From positions 4,710 through 68,709 of the forward strand of contig JAZONV010000010.1 of the NCBI GenBank assembly GCA_045654685.1: DNA of 64,000 nt. The letters are read 5' to 3'. The position numbers and the translations under genes are program-made. The notes beneath the pieces are model-generated. The model was not told where the DNA came from and ran no database searches. It was given only the letters and a program-made list of their open reading frames with translations. Positions 24,023 to 33,358 of this stretch are shown here, in pieces. The DNA is from RGIG1828 sp045654685 (GTDB taxonomy: Bacteria; Bacillota; Clostridia; UMGS1810). The first letter of the stretch is position 1, and each line of letters opens with the position of its first letter.

Positions 24023-26650
24023 ATGGCACATAAGTATGTATATCTTTTTTCCGAAGGTAATGCTACTATGAGAAACCTTCTCGGCGGTAAAGGTGCAAAC
24101 CTTGCTGAAATGACCCACATTGGTCTCCCTGTTCCCCAGGGCTTTACAGTTTCTACAGAAGCATGTACCCAGTATTATGAAGATGGCCGTAAAATCAGCG
24201 ATGAAATTCAGGCTGAAATCATGGAAAACATCATTAAGATGGAAGAAGTTTGCGGCAAAAAATTCGGTGATAAGGAAAATCCCCTTCTCGTATCTGTTCG
24301 TTCAGGTGCAAGAGCATCTATGCCCGGTATGATGGATACAATCCTCAACCTTGGTCTCAACGAAGAAGTTGTTGAAACAATGGCTGCAAAAACAGGCAAT
24401 CCCAGATGGGCTTGGGACTGCTATAGAAGATTCATTCAGATGTATTCTGACGTTGTTATGGAAGTTGGTAAGAAATACTTCGAACAGCTTATCGATGAAA
24501 TGAAAGAAGAAAAGGGCGTAACTCAGGATATCGAGCTCACAGCTGATGACCTCAAAGCTCTTGCAACAGCTTTCAAAGCAGAATACAAAAACAAAATCGG
24601 TAAAGACTTCCCCACAGATCCCAAAGAACAGCTTATGGGTGCAGTTGAAGCAGTATTCCGTTCATGGGACAACCCCAGAGCAAACGTTTACCGTCGTGAC
24701 AACGATATTCCATATTCATGGGGTACCGCTGTTAACGTTCAGATGATGGCATTCGGTAACATGGGTGATGACTGTGGTACAGGTGTTGCCTTCACACGTG
24801 ACCCTGCAACAGGTGAACCCGGACTCATGGGTGAATTCCTTGTAAATGCACAGGGTGAAGACGTTGTTGCCGGCGTTCGTACTCCCATGCCTATCGCTCA
24901 GATGGCAGAAAAATTCCCCGAAGCATTCGAAGAGTTCAACAAGGTTTGCAAAATCCTTGAAGATCACTACAGAGATATGCAGGATATGGAATTCACAATT
25001 GAAAACAGAAAACTCTACATGCTTCAGACAAGAAACGGTAAGAGAACTGCAAAAGCTGCTCTCAAAATTGCTTGTGACCTTGTTGATGAAGGCATGATTG
25101 ATAAGAAAAAAGCTGTTGCTATGATCGGTCCCCGTAACCTTGACACACTTCTCCATCCTCAGTTTGATGCGAAAGCTCTCAAGGCTGCAACACCAATCGG
25201 TAAAGGTCTTGGTGCTTCCCCCGGTGCTGCTTGCGGTAAAATCGTATTCACAGCAGAAGATGCTGAAAGCTGGAATGCAAGAGGCGAAAAAGTTCTTCTC
25301 GTTCGTCTCGAAACATCTCCTGAAGATATCACAGGTATGAAGGCTTCTCAGGGTATTCTTACAGTTCGTGGTGGTATGACATCTCACGCAGCGGTTGTTG
25401 CACGTGGTATGGGTACATGCTGTGTATCCGGTTGCGGAGACATCAACATGGATGAAGAAAACAAAAAATTCACACTTGCAGGTAAAACATTCACAGAAGG
25501 CGACGAAATCTCCATCGATGGTTCAACAGGTAATATCTATGATGGTATCATCCCCACAGTTGACGCTGAAATCGCAGGTGAATTCGGACGTATCATGGAT
25601 TGGGCTGATGAATTCAGAACACTCAAAGTTCGTACAAATGCAGATACTCCTGCAGATGCTAAAAAGGCAAGAGAACTCGGTGCAGAAGGTATCGGTCTTT
25701 GCCGTACAGAGCACATGTTCTTCGAAGCAGACAGAATCGCTGCATTCCGTGAAATGATTTGTGCAGATACAGTTGAAGAAAGAGAAGTAGCTCTTGATAA
25801 GATTCTTCCTTATCAGCAGGGCGACTTTGAAAAACTCTATGAGGCTCTTGAAGGAAACCCTGTAACAATCAGATTCCTTGATCCCCCTCTCCACGAGTTC
25901 GTTCCCACAGAAGAAGCTGACATCAAAGCTCTTGCTGATGCTCAGGGCAAATCTGTTGCAGATATCAAAGCAATCATTGATTCTCTCCACGAATTCAACC
26001 CCATGATGGGACACCGTGGATGCCGTCTTGCAGTAACATATCCTGAAATTGCAAAAATGCAGACAAAAGCAGTTATCCGTGCTGCAATCAATGTTAAGAA
26101 AGCACATGCTGACTGGAACCTCGTTCCCGAAATCATGATTCCTCTTATCGGAGATATCAAAGAACTTAAATATGTAAAATCAGTTGTTGTTGAAACTGCA
26201 GATGCAGAAATCGCAGCAGCAGGCGCTGACCTCAAATATGAAGTTGGTACAATGATCGAAATCCCCAGAGCAGCACTCACAGCTGATGAAATTGCTAAAG
26301 AAGCTGAATTCTTCTGCTTTGGTACAAACGACCTTACACAGATGACATATGGCTTCTCAAGAGACGATGCAGGTAAGTTCCTTGACGCTTACTATGATGC
26401 AAAAATCTTTGAAAACGATCCATTTGCTAAACTTGACCAGACAGGTGTAGGTAAACTTATGGAAATGGCTGTTGAAATGGGTAAAAAGGTTCGTCCCGAA
26501 ATGCACTGCGGTATCTGTGGTGAACACGGTGGTGACCCCGTATCTGTTGAATTCTGCCACAAAATCGGTCTTGATTACGTTTCCTGCTCACCTTTCCGTG
26601 TGCCGATTGCACGTCTTGCAGCTGCACAGGCTAAAATTGCAGAAATGTAA
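24023..26650 (+). CDS. ppdK: Pyruvate, phosphate dikinase
   Basis: An 875-residue PPDK interconverting pyruvate + ATP + Pi and PEP + AMP + PPi, which serves glycolysis or gluconeogenesis in anaerobes that use PPi. The N-terminal ATP-grasp domain begins 'LLGGKGANLAEM' and has 'SVRSGARASMPGMMDT'. The central phosphohistidine domain carries the catalytic His in 'GGMTSHAAVVARG' (about residue 455). The C-terminal PEP barrel contains 'GLCRTEHMFF', 'NPMMGHRGCRL', 'FGTNDLTQM' and the catalytic Cys in 'HCGICGEHGGD'. Codons are strongly biased (frequent GGT, GTT, CTT, AAC), unlike neighbours, which suggests very high expression. ATG 24023 has GGAGG 9 nt upstream. Confidence 0.98.
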   Translation: MAHKYVYLFSEGNATMRNLLGGKGANLAEMTHIGLPVPQGFTVSTEACTQYYEDGRKISDEIQAEIMENIIKMEEVCGKKFGDKENPLLVSVRSGARASMPGMMDTILNLGLNEEVVETMAAKTGNPRWAWDCYRRFIQMYSDVVMEVGKKYFEQLIDEMKEEKGVTQDIELTADDLKALATAFKAEYKNKIGKDFPTDPKEQLMGAVEAVFRSWDNPRANVYRRDNDIPYSWGTAVNVQMMAFGNMGDDCGTGVAFTRDPATGEPGLMGEFLVNAQGEDVVAGVRTPMPIAQMAEKFPEAFEEFNKVCKILEDHYRDMQDMEFTIENRKLYMLQTRNGKRTAKAALKIACDLVDEGMIDKKKAVAMIGPRNLDTLLHPQFDAKALKAATPIGKGLGASPGAACGKIVFTAEDAESWNARGEKVLLVRLETSPEDITGMKASQGILTVRGGMTSHAAVVARGMGTCCVSGCGDINMDEENKKFTLAGKTFTEGDEISIDGSTGNIYDGIIPTVDAEIAGEFGRIMDWADEFRTLKVRTNADTPADAKKARELGAEGIGLCRTEHMFFEADRIAAFREMICADTVEEREVALDKILPYQQGDFEKLYEALEGNPVTIRFLDPPLHEFVPTEEADIKALADAQGKSVADIKAIIDSLHEFNPMMGHRGCRLAVTYPEIAKMQTKAVIRAAINVKKAHADWNLVPEIMIPLIGDIKELKYVKSVVVETADAEIAAAGADLKYEVGTMIEIPRAALTADEIAKEAEFFCFGTNDLTQMTYGFSRDDAGKFLDAYYDAKIFENDPFAKLDQTGVGKLMEMAVEMGKKVRPEMHCGICGEHGGDPVSVEFCHKIGLDYVSCSPFRVPIARLAAAQAKIAEM

Positions 26651-26691
26651 TTTGAATCTTGCTTATACATCATATAAGTAATATTACAGCT

Positions 26692-26733
26692 CATTATGAG
26701 CCTTGTGAACTTTTGCTCGCAAGGCTCATTTTA
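26692..26733 (+). terminator. intrinsic terminator of ppdK (copy 1 of a duplicated terminator)
   Basis: ATGAGCCTTG / CAAGGCTCAT stem with a loop of about 14 nt and T-rich tail. A copy with one mismatch in about 40 bp is at 27946-27986. Confidence 0.85.
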
Positions 26734-26747
26734 TTTTAAAATTCTAA

Positions 26748-26776
26748 TTGCAATACATTATATTTTGTGATATAAT
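26748..26776 (+). promoter_or_regulatory. promoter of the DUF5780 gene
   Basis: TTGCAA (26748-26753), 17-nt spacer, TATAAT (26771-26776). Confidence 0.7.
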
Positions 26777-26804
26777 GTGAGTATATTTTAAGGGGGGTAT
26801 ACAA

Positions 26805-27881
26805 ATGAAAAAATTATTTGTGACAGTTTCTGTAATCTTTTTATTGTTATTTGGAATAGCGACGATATCTGCATCTGCTGACAGATACACAGAGCTTCCG
26901 ATCACCATGAATCAGAATCGTGGTGGAATACCATCAATGTTCACAATGACTGATTTTGAGGTGTATGTTTATCTCAATGAAACACCCAAATACACAAAAA
27001 ATGCAAGTATATATATAGAAGGTGAGTTTAATCAGGGCTCAAGTGTCAATCTGGCTTTCTACTGCTATGATGCATCTGGCAATCATATTAAAACCTTTAC
27101 GGATACATTAGCATATGATGATGTTTTGTGGTACTATTTTGAGTTTGATATTCCCGATGTTACAGCAACAATTGAAGTTGGGACAGCTTATCCTGCTTCT
27201 TGGACAAATACATATTACTATTGTAAATACATGAATGTTTATTCCGCAGATGGAAGAGTTCTTGGTATACATGACATTCTTCTTCCTGTTTATGAAAAAT
27301 GTGGCTGGCATGGTCCTGTAACTATGTGGTCTCTTGAAGGCGATGCGATAGAAGTGCCCTACAACGATGTTAAAGCATATCAGAACGTAGGTTGGTACTT
27401 GTGGGAGGATTACTATTACATTGATTTTACCAAGAGTTATAATGACCTCACTCGTAAAGGGGATTATTCAGCTGCATTTGACGCCGTGGATTATGCTCTT
27501 TCCGAACTTTCCGGAACATATTATGAGTCAAGCCTCTATAGCTACAAAACAAAGCTTATGGATGCATGGAGGGAGAAAATAAACGGGCCTCTTGCATATT
27601 GTTCACATAGTGTAGACAAAAGCAATGGTAATGTTTCTATCACTTTCAGAAATGTGTCCTATAAATATATAACTGCATTCAAAATTCAGTTTCAATGCTA
27701 TGACACATTCAGCAATTCAATTAAAGACTATAATTCCTACTACTATTGCGATGATGCGGAACTATATTCAGGGGAATCTATGACCTACTATTGGGAGGGA
27801 ACTCCCTATAACACGGATTACATTAAAAATATCCGCGTAACCCAGGTAGTGTATTCCGACGGCACATCATGGTACAGATAA
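26805..27881 (+). CDS. Secreted protein with C-terminal DUF5780-like domain
   Basis: A 358-residue exported protein. A classical signal peptide (residues 1-25, cleavage after 'ATISASA') is followed by a Tyr/Ser/Asp-rich beta-sheet-like region and then a C-terminal domain (about 265-358) resembling DUF5780/FxLYD-type modules: 'NVSITFRNVSYKYITAFKI', 'SGESMTYYW' and 'VVYSDGTSW'. No cell-wall anchor, enzyme motif or Cys lipobox is visible. Function unknown. It has its own promoter and terminator and is flanked by two nearly identical terminators. The product is very rich in tyrosine (many YY pairs), unlike its neighbours. Confidence 0.7.
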   Translation: MKKLFVTVSVIFLLLFGIATISASADRYTELPITMNQNRGGIPSMFTMTDFEVYVYLNETPKYTKNASIYIEGEFNQGSSVNLAFYCYDASGNHIKTFTDTLAYDDVLWYYFEFDIPDVTATIEVGTAYPASWTNTYYYCKYMNVYSADGRVLGIHDILLPVYEKCGWHGPVTMWSLEGDAIEVPYNDVKAYQNVGWYLWEDYYYIDFTKSYNDLTRKGDYSAAFDAVDYALSELSGTYYESSLYSYKTKLMDAWREKINGPLAYCSHSVDKSNGNVSITFRNVSYKYITAFKIQFQCYDTFSNSIKDYNSYYYCDDAELYSGESMTYYWEGTPYNTDYIKNIRVTQVVYSDGTSWYR

Positions 27882-27945
27882 ATTAGTGGTAAAACGGATT
27901 TTTTCGGATGATTCTGTATTAATTAATCCGGACTAAACTAAATAA

Positions 27946-27986
27946 CATTATGAGCCTTGTGAACTTTTGCTCACAAGGCTCATTTT
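27946..27986 (+). terminator. intrinsic terminator (copy 2 of the duplicated terminator)
   Basis: Nearly identical to 26692-26733; the single change lies in the stem/loop border (CTCACAAGG in place of CTCGCAAGG). It ends the DUF5780 transcript. Confidence 0.85.
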
Positions 27987-28039
27987 TGTTTTATTGCACA
28001 ATTATATAAAATTAAATGATTAATATAAAAAACAATATC

Positions 28040-28068
28040 TTGACTAAAATGTGATAATGTGATATTCT
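28040..28068 (+). promoter_or_regulatory. promoter of the acyltransferase gene
   Basis: TTGACT (28040-28045), 17-nt spacer, TATTCT (28063-28068). Confidence 0.6.
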
Positions 28069-28096
28069 GTCTTGGGTAAAAATCCGGAGGTGAAAT

Positions 28097-29176
28097 ATGA
28101 CGCAGAGAAACAGATTTATTGATATTGCAAAAGGCTTTGCAATCATTCTTGTATTGTTCAATCACTATTTTTGGCAGGAAGGAAGCGCTTTCAATACTCA
28201 TCTTTATTATTGGGTAATATGCATGGCTGTGCCAATCTTTATGCTGTGTACAGGATATGTTACAGCTCAGTCTTTCGATTCAAAGAAAGTTACATTGAAG
28301 CAATCTTACACATTTGAAAAACTCTATCCGAAATATATCCGCTACATAATGCCTTTTTTGTGGTTTTATATTGTTGAAACAATTCTCACATTTGTTTTTC
28401 GGAAAGTGGGATATATTGAGTATCTTTCGGTTTTAAATTATGATTTCAGTAATATGTATAATACAAAAATATCTTTTGTATCAACATTGGTATTCTTTTT
28501 TTCGGGAGGCAGAGGACTTCACGGCACATATTATTTCCCCATAATACTTCAGGTAGCACTTATGATACCTGTCATATATGCAATTGTTAAAAAGCATAAA
28601 TGGGGAATTTGGTTGTGTTTCATAATAAATCTTTTACTTGAGATTTTTAAGAATGTTGTAAATCTTCCGTATGGTGCCTATAGGCTTCTTGCATTCAGAT
28701 ACATATTTGCTCTATCTCTCGGATGCTATATGTATATTTACCGTGACAAAAAAGAAAAATGGTATAAGTGGCTGATGTTTTTTGCTGTCGGTGCAGCATA
28801 TACCTATGTGGTAAACTACATTTCATACAGCAGATTGATTTTCACATATTGGTTCCGCACTTCAATGATATCAATGCTTTATATAACTCCCATGTTTTTG
28901 TTGGGCATCAGATATATGAAAAATGTAAGAATAGCACTTATCGAAAACCTTGGAAAAGCCTCATATCACATTCTTATGGTGCAGATATTGTACTATAATT
29001 TTCTGGCACCCCTTGTTTGGCATGCATCTCGTAATAAGATTATAAATGATTTTTGGGGAATGGCTATAAGTCTTGTGATATGTCTTGGAGGAGGATATGC
29101 ATATTATCTTTTATACACATTTATATCAAAAAAGTATAAGCATCATAAATGCTATAAAACAGGTACACTATTATAG
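28097..29176 (+). CDS. Membrane acyltransferase (acyltransferase_3 / OafA-like family)
   Basis: A 359-residue polytopic protein with about ten transmembrane helices. It opens with the family pattern 'RNRFIDIAKGFAIILVLFNHYFW', in which an Arg, an Asp and the catalytic-type His appear in helix 1, and has 'GRGLHGTYYFPIILQ' around residue 140. These enzymes O-acetylate or O-acylate cell-surface sugars and peptidoglycan; the substrate here is unknown. GGAGGTG lies before ATG 28097. It is transcribed alone, between two terminators. Confidence 0.82.
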   Translation: MTQRNRFIDIAKGFAIILVLFNHYFWQEGSAFNTHLYYWVICMAVPIFMLCTGYVTAQSFDSKKVTLKQSYTFEKLYPKYIRYIMPFLWFYIVETILTFVFRKVGYIEYLSVLNYDFSNMYNTKISFVSTLVFFFSGGRGLHGTYYFPIILQVALMIPVIYAIVKKHKWGIWLCFIINLLLEIFKNVVNLPYGAYRLLAFRYIFALSLGCYMYIYRDKKEKWYKWLMFFAVGAAYTYVVNYISYSRLIFTYWFRTSMISMLYITPMFLLGIRYMKNVRIALIENLGKASYHILMVQILYYNFLAPLVWHASRNKIINDFWGMAISLVICLGGGYAYYLLYTFISKKYKHHKCYKTGTLL

Positions 29177-29216
29177 GCTGTATGAAAGATGATTGTGAAT
29201 AATATTATGATATATG

Positions 29217-29246
29217 GGTTGGCATCAAAAGTGCCGGCCTTTTTAT
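29217..29246 (+). terminator. intrinsic terminator after the acyltransferase gene
   Basis: GGTTGGCAT / GTGCCGGCC stem (with G-U pairs), AAAA-type loop, then TTTTTATTTT. Confidence 0.75.
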
Positions 29247-29277
29247 TTTGTATATAACTTTGCTGATATTAAATAGT

Positions 29278-29404
29278 ATATTGCAGCAAAAAGATTTTTG
29301 AAAATCAAATTGTTGCTCAAAAATACACATAGCCGGAAAACCTAAATTACTGCTCACATCTGTAAAAGGACGGGCAGCGAAGCCGCTTTTCTTGGAGGGA
29401 CATC
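29278..29404 (+). repeat. dispersed repeat, copy A
   Basis: About 125 bp that align by eye with 37424-37550. Shared blocks in order are ATATTGC.G.GCAAAA, ATTTTTGAAAA, CAAAA..CACAT.GC, CTCACATC/TGCACATC, and GC(A/G)GCGAAGCCGCTTTT plus CTTG before a GGAGG site. The strongest block forms a GCGGC-GAA-GCCGC-type hairpin, weakened here by one base. It occupies most of the 457-bp gap between the acyltransferase and the kinase operon. Confidence 0.65.
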
Positions 29405-29407
29405 TGT

Positions 29408-29452
29408 ATGAGCATAAAAAGTAATTTAAAACGAGAAAAATCACATCATTAA
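29408..29452 (+). other. 14-codon mini-ORF behind repeat copy A
   Basis: ATG 29408 follows the repeat's GGAGG (29394-29398) by 9 nt and is read for 14 codons (M-S-I-K-S-N-L-K-R-E-K-S-H-H) to TAA. At the equivalent place in copy B the repeat's ribosome site serves csoR. This could be the remains of a gene once driven by the repeat, or a leader peptide. Weakly supported. Confidence 0.3.
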
Positions 29453-29468
29453 ATGGAATTTTTCCATA

Positions 29469-29496
29469 TTAACACAAGTTTTGTGTGTGATATAAT
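29469..29496 (+). promoter_or_regulatory. candidate promoter of the six-gene kinase operon
   Basis: TTAACA (29469-29474), 16-nt spacer, TATAAT (29491-29496). The leader to the ATG at 29634 is about 130 nt, and I see no recognised riboswitch in it. Confidence 0.5.
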
Positions 29497-29633
29497 AATT
29501 ATATACTGAAAATCAAACTGCACTCAATATAGTTATGATAAATATCAATGTAGTTATAGAAAACGTATTGATGTGTGGTGTATACTAATGATGAATGCCA
29601 AAAAATCAAATGTTCAGAGAATGAGGTTGTAAT

Positions 29634-30950
29634 ATGAATTATCTGGTAGGTCTTGACATCGGAACATCTTCCGTTAAGGGAGTTCTCCTTTCGGTTTCAG
29701 GCGAAACAAAAAAATGTATAACAAAAAAACATAATTATTGCACCATGGAAGAATTGAAAGTCCTTGATGCAGATGAGTTTTGTCAAAATTGCTTTGATGT
29801 TTTAAGAGAATTGAAAAGTGAACTTGAAACAGAGGATAAAATTCTTGCAATTTGTTCATCGGGTGCTGGCGGGAACACAATGTTTTTAAAAAACGGTACC
29901 CCTATATCCCCCGTATACGGATGGCAAAACACCTTTGATGCGGAAAAGACAGAAAGAATTCTTTATAGCCTGAGTACAGAATATGTGTACGAAACCACAG
30001 GCTGGCCAAAACTTGCTTGTATGCCTCTTCCGCTGTTTGCATACATAAGAGAAAATCATCCCGGATTTATAGATGAATCGGATAAAATTTGTATGCACAT
30101 TGAATATTTAAACTATCGTCTGACCGGAAACTGGGGAATCACCATGTCCATGGGTACAACCTTTAATCTCATAAATCACAAAGAAAAAGATTATGATGAA
30201 AAGATACTATCAGTTCTTGGAATAGACAAAGGAAAACTTCCTCCCATTATGGAAAACTGCAAAGTTCTGGGACAAGTTTCGAAAAAGGCTTCACAAGGAA
30301 CAGGAATAGACGAGGGAACTCCTGTTGTTCTGGGTTCCTTTGACCACCCAAGTGCCGCAAGGGGAGCAGGAGTCTTTAATGAAAATGAAATTCTCATCTC
30401 CTGCGGAACTTCATGGGTAGTGTTTGTCCCCTTTTCAAAAAGAGAAGTTCCCATTTCCAAAAACATGCTGACAGATCCATATATGGCACCTGATGGTAAC
30501 TGGTGCGGAATGAAGTCCCTTACTTCTGTTTCCGAAACCATCGACAAATACATGAAAAAATATCTTGGAGAGGTTACTTTTGAACAGTTGGACGCACTTG
30601 CGGACAAAGCACCCCTTGGAGCAAACGGTCTCTTGCTTGGTGATGACACCGACACGAGCGGTTTTGAAAAAAGTGACATTGCAAGAGCCATTATGGAATG
30701 CATTGCATTAAGGCTTGACGAATTTTTGAAAATCTATGCAAAAGATGCAAGGAAAATCCGTCTTGTGGGTGGCATCACAAAATCAAAGGTGTGGTGCAGA
30801 GTAATATCTGAAATAACCGGAGCCAAAGTGTCTGTTGTAAACGGAGAACATGCAGGTGCCGTGGGATCGGCAATCATGGCAGGTGTAGGTATCGGTCTTT
30901 TTGAAAACGAGATTGAAGCATTTAATTCGATATACAGAAAGGAGAGATAA
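29634..30950 (+). CDS. FGGY-family carbohydrate kinase
   Basis: A 438-residue sugar kinase of the FGGY family. The N-terminal ATPase-fold phosphate loop is 'LDIGTSSVKGVLLS' (residues 6-19). The second domain has 'GSFDHPSAARGAGV' (about 225-238), with the catalytic Asp, and 'SCGTSWVVF'; the adenosine loop is 'RLVGGITKSKVWCR' (about 365-378). FGGY kinases phosphorylate ketoses, polyols or sugar acids (xylulose, fuculose, gluconate, glycerol). The substrate cannot be read from the sequence, and at 438 residues it is shorter than typical xylulokinases (about 490). It is first in the operon; the next ATG begins 2 bp after its stop. Confidence 0.88.
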   Translation: MNYLVGLDIGTSSVKGVLLSVSGETKKCITKKHNYCTMEELKVLDADEFCQNCFDVLRELKSELETEDKILAICSSGAGGNTMFLKNGTPISPVYGWQNTFDAEKTERILYSLSTEYVYETTGWPKLACMPLPLFAYIRENHPGFIDESDKICMHIEYLNYRLTGNWGITMSMGTTFNLINHKEKDYDEKILSVLGIDKGKLPPIMENCKVLGQVSKKASQGTGIDEGTPVVLGSFDHPSAARGAGVFNENEILISCGTSWVVFVPFSKREVPISKNMLTDPYMAPDGNWCGMKSLTSVSETIDKYMKKYLGEVTFEQLDALADKAPLGANGLLLGDDTDTSGFEKSDIARAIMECIALRLDEFLKIYAKDARKIRLVGGITKSKVWCRVISEITGAKVSVVNGEHAGAVGSAIMAGVGIGLFENEIEAFNSIYRKER

Positions 30951-30952
30951 AA

Positions 30953-31957
30953 ATGTTTGGTTATGAAGCAAGCGAATATGACAAAAAGGTTTATGAAGAA
31001 GAATTAAAAGACTTTTTACCCGACAAGATAATTGATACACACACTCATGTGTTCAAAGAGGGATTCAATACAAACTCCGCCACCTGGGTAGGCAAAGTTA
31101 TGGATGAGTGTACCTATGAAAATCTCACTCAGACATTTCTTGATATGCTTCCCGGCAAAAAACTTAAAGCAGTTATGATGGCTTTGCCAACCAAAGACCA
31201 TGAGATAGGTAATGCCTACATTGAAGAATGCATAAAGAAAGGCGGAACAGGGCTTTTCTGCACAAAATATAACACAACTCTTGCGGCAATAGAAGAGGCA
31301 ATCACCAAAAGAGGCTTTAAGGGAATTAAGCCCTATCCAAACAATCGTCCTGACTACATACCCCTTAATGAAGTTAGAATTTTTGATTTTCTTCCCCATG
31401 AACATCTTAGGCTTTTAAATGACCTTGGTGCAGTGGCAACTCTTCACATGGGCAGAGATATGAGACTGAAAGACCCGGTAAACATTGCCCAGCTTATGGA
31501 GATTGAAGAAAAATATCCAAACTTAAAACTCATAGTGGCACACATCGGAAGAGCATATTCACCCGAAGACATCGGTGATGCATTTGAAACCTTAAAGCAC
31601 ACCAAAAATATGATGTTTGACTTTTGTGCGAACACACTCTCTGAAGCAATGGAGGAATGTCTTAAGGCAGTTGGTCCGAAGCGTATTATGTATGGAACAG
31701 ATATGCCCGTAACCAAAATGCGTATGAGAAGAATTTCTGAAAACGGTATCTACAAAAACATTGTTCCCAAAGGTCTCTATGGTGATGTTTCAGGTGATAT
31801 CCATATGCTTGAGACCGAAAATGAAGAACTAACCTGCTTTTTGTATGAAGAGCTTCGTGCCTTCAAAAAAGCAGCCGAAAATCTTAAGCTTACCAAAGAA
31901 GACATCAACGACGTTTTCTATGGTAATGCAAGCAAAGTTTTTGGAATTGAATTTTAA
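30953..31957 (+). CDS. Amidohydrolase-family metal-dependent hydrolase
   Basis: A 334-residue TIM-barrel hydrolase of the amidohydrolase_2 type. Metal-binding features are the H-x-H of 'IIDTHTHVF' (about residues 24-28), His in 'VATLHMGRD' (about 165), His in 'LIVAHIGRAY' (about 197), and Asp in 'IMYGTDMPV' (about 247). Members include 4-sulfomuconolactonases, decarboxylases of aromatic acids and sugar lactonases. In this context, among sugar enzymes, lactone hydrolysis or C-N bond hydrolysis is the likelier role. AAAGGAG precedes ATG 30953; it is tightly coupled to the kinase. Confidence 0.82.
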   Translation: MFGYEASEYDKKVYEEELKDFLPDKIIDTHTHVFKEGFNTNSATWVGKVMDECTYENLTQTFLDMLPGKKLKAVMMALPTKDHEIGNAYIEECIKKGGTGLFCTKYNTTLAAIEEAITKRGFKGIKPYPNNRPDYIPLNEVRIFDFLPHEHLRLLNDLGAVATLHMGRDMRLKDPVNIAQLMEIEEKYPNLKLIVAHIGRAYSPEDIGDAFETLKHTKNMMFDFCANTLSEAMEECLKAVGPKRIMYGTDMPVTKMRMRRISENGIYKNIVPKGLYGDVSGDIHMLETENEELTCFLYEELRAFKKAAENLKLTKEDINDVFYGNASKVFGIEF

Positions 31958-31975
31958 TTTTGGGAGGACAAATTT

Positions 31976-33334
31976 ATGAAAATAGGACTTTTACCACTAT
32001 ACATATCACTCTATAGTGATGTACTTCGCAAACGTCTTGAGCCTTTTTATGAAAAAATCGCAAAAATGCTGCAAGACAGAGGCATTGAGGTTGTAACACA
32101 TGAATTCTGTATGGAAGAGCCTCATTTTGAAGATGCCATTGCAAAGTTTGAAAATGAAGACTGCGACGCAATCGTAACTCTTCATATGGCATATTCACCC
32201 GGTTTGAACTCATCTGAGGCACTAAAGAATACTAAGTTACCCATCATAATTTGCGACACAACTGAAACATTCGACTTTTCCGATGAGCAAGCTCCTTCGG
32301 AAATTTCCTATTGTCACGGCATTCACGGTGTTATGGATATGTGCAATCTCTTAAAGAAAAATGGCAAGACATATGCAATTGCCGCAGGTCACTACACCGA
32401 AAGCGATGTCATAGACAGAGTTGTGGGCCTGGTCAGAGCTGCTAAAAGTGCCAAATCCCTTAATGGTTCAAATGTTGGAAGCATTGGTGGCTATTTTGAC
32501 GGTATGGGTGATTTCAGGGTTGAAGATTCAAGAATGAAAGAAATCTTTGGTGTTGAAACCATATATCCCGAAAATGGTGAGCTTGCCTCTCTGGCATCTT
32601 CTATCACCGAGGAAGAAATTGCAAATGAAATGGAGCGAAACAAAAAGGATTTCGAACTTGTACCCGAGCTTGACCATAACACTCACAAAACTTCGGTTAA
32701 AGCAGACCTTACTGTTAAAAAATGGATTGAAAAAAGAAAGCTTCAGGCTTTTACAATAAATTTCAGAAATCTTGGTGATCTTGACACTATGCCTTTTAAC
32801 TCTGTTGGCAGGGCAATGTCTGAACAAATCGGCTATGCCGGTGAGGGTGACACCTTAACTGCAGCATTCACCGGAGCACTCCTTCAGGGCTATGAGGAAA
32901 CCTCATTCATTGAAATTTTCTGCCCTGACTGGAAAAACAACACTCTTTTCATCAGCCATATGGGTGAAATGAACTACAGAGTTGCAGACAAAAAAATTGA
33001 ATTTGGCGAACACAAATTTGGCTACGGAAAAGGTATAAATCCCGTTGTGGGAACTGCTGCATTCAAGCCCGGTGAGGCAGTGTTTGTAAACATTTTTGAA
33101 GACCAAAGCGGTTTTAATGCGCTTCTTGCACCTGTAAATGTTATTCAGGAGAAAACAGACTCCTTCTTCAAAAAGGTGAGGGGATGGCTAGACTTTGGGA
33201 TGCCAATTTCTGAGGCTCTTGAAAAAATAAGTATCCATGGTGCAACCCACCATAGTATTTTGGTTTATGGCACAACGATTTCCGAAATGGAATTTTTTGC
33301 AAAACTTGTGGGTATTAAACCTGTTAATCTGTGA
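31976..33334 (+). CDS. L-arabinose/L-fucose isomerase-family protein
   Basis: A 452-residue protein of the AraA/FucI-like fold. The N-terminal part has the Rossmann-like 'GLLPLYISLYSDVLR', 'DCDAIVTLHMAYSPG' and 'YAIAAGHYT'. The four putative metal ligands of this superfamily can be matched: Glu in 'GYAGEGDTL', Glu in 'SFIEIFCPD', His in 'FISHMGEMN' and His in 'GATHHSILVYG' close to the C terminus. It should therefore be an active aldose-ketose isomerase on some pentose, hexose or deoxysugar. It is too divergent from true AraA or FucI for a substrate call. Confidence 0.8.
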   Translation: MKIGLLPLYISLYSDVLRKRLEPFYEKIAKMLQDRGIEVVTHEFCMEEPHFEDAIAKFENEDCDAIVTLHMAYSPGLNSSEALKNTKLPIIICDTTETFDFSDEQAPSEISYCHGIHGVMDMCNLLKKNGKTYAIAAGHYTESDVIDRVVGLVRAAKSAKSLNGSNVGSIGGYFDGMGDFRVEDSRMKEIFGVETIYPENGELASLASSITEEEIANEMERNKKDFELVPELDHNTHKTSVKADLTVKKWIEKRKLQAFTINFRNLGDLDTMPFNSVGRAMSEQIGYAGEGDTLTAAFTGALLQGYEETSFIEIFCPDWKNNTLFISHMGEMNYRVADKKIEFGEHKFGYGKGINPVVGTAAFKPGEAVFVNIFEDQSGFNALLAPVNVIQEKTDSFFKKVRGWLDFGMPISEALEKISIHGATHHSILVYGTTISEMEFFAKLVGIKPVNL

Positions 33335-33358
33335 TTTTGAAATTATGAGGAGATAATA

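Noticed and set aside
24716..25387. 223-codon minus-strand open frame, and another at 25523-26107
   Set aside because: Both are antisense to ppdK. The strong codon bias of ppdK creates long open shadows; neither has a start signal or a family motif.
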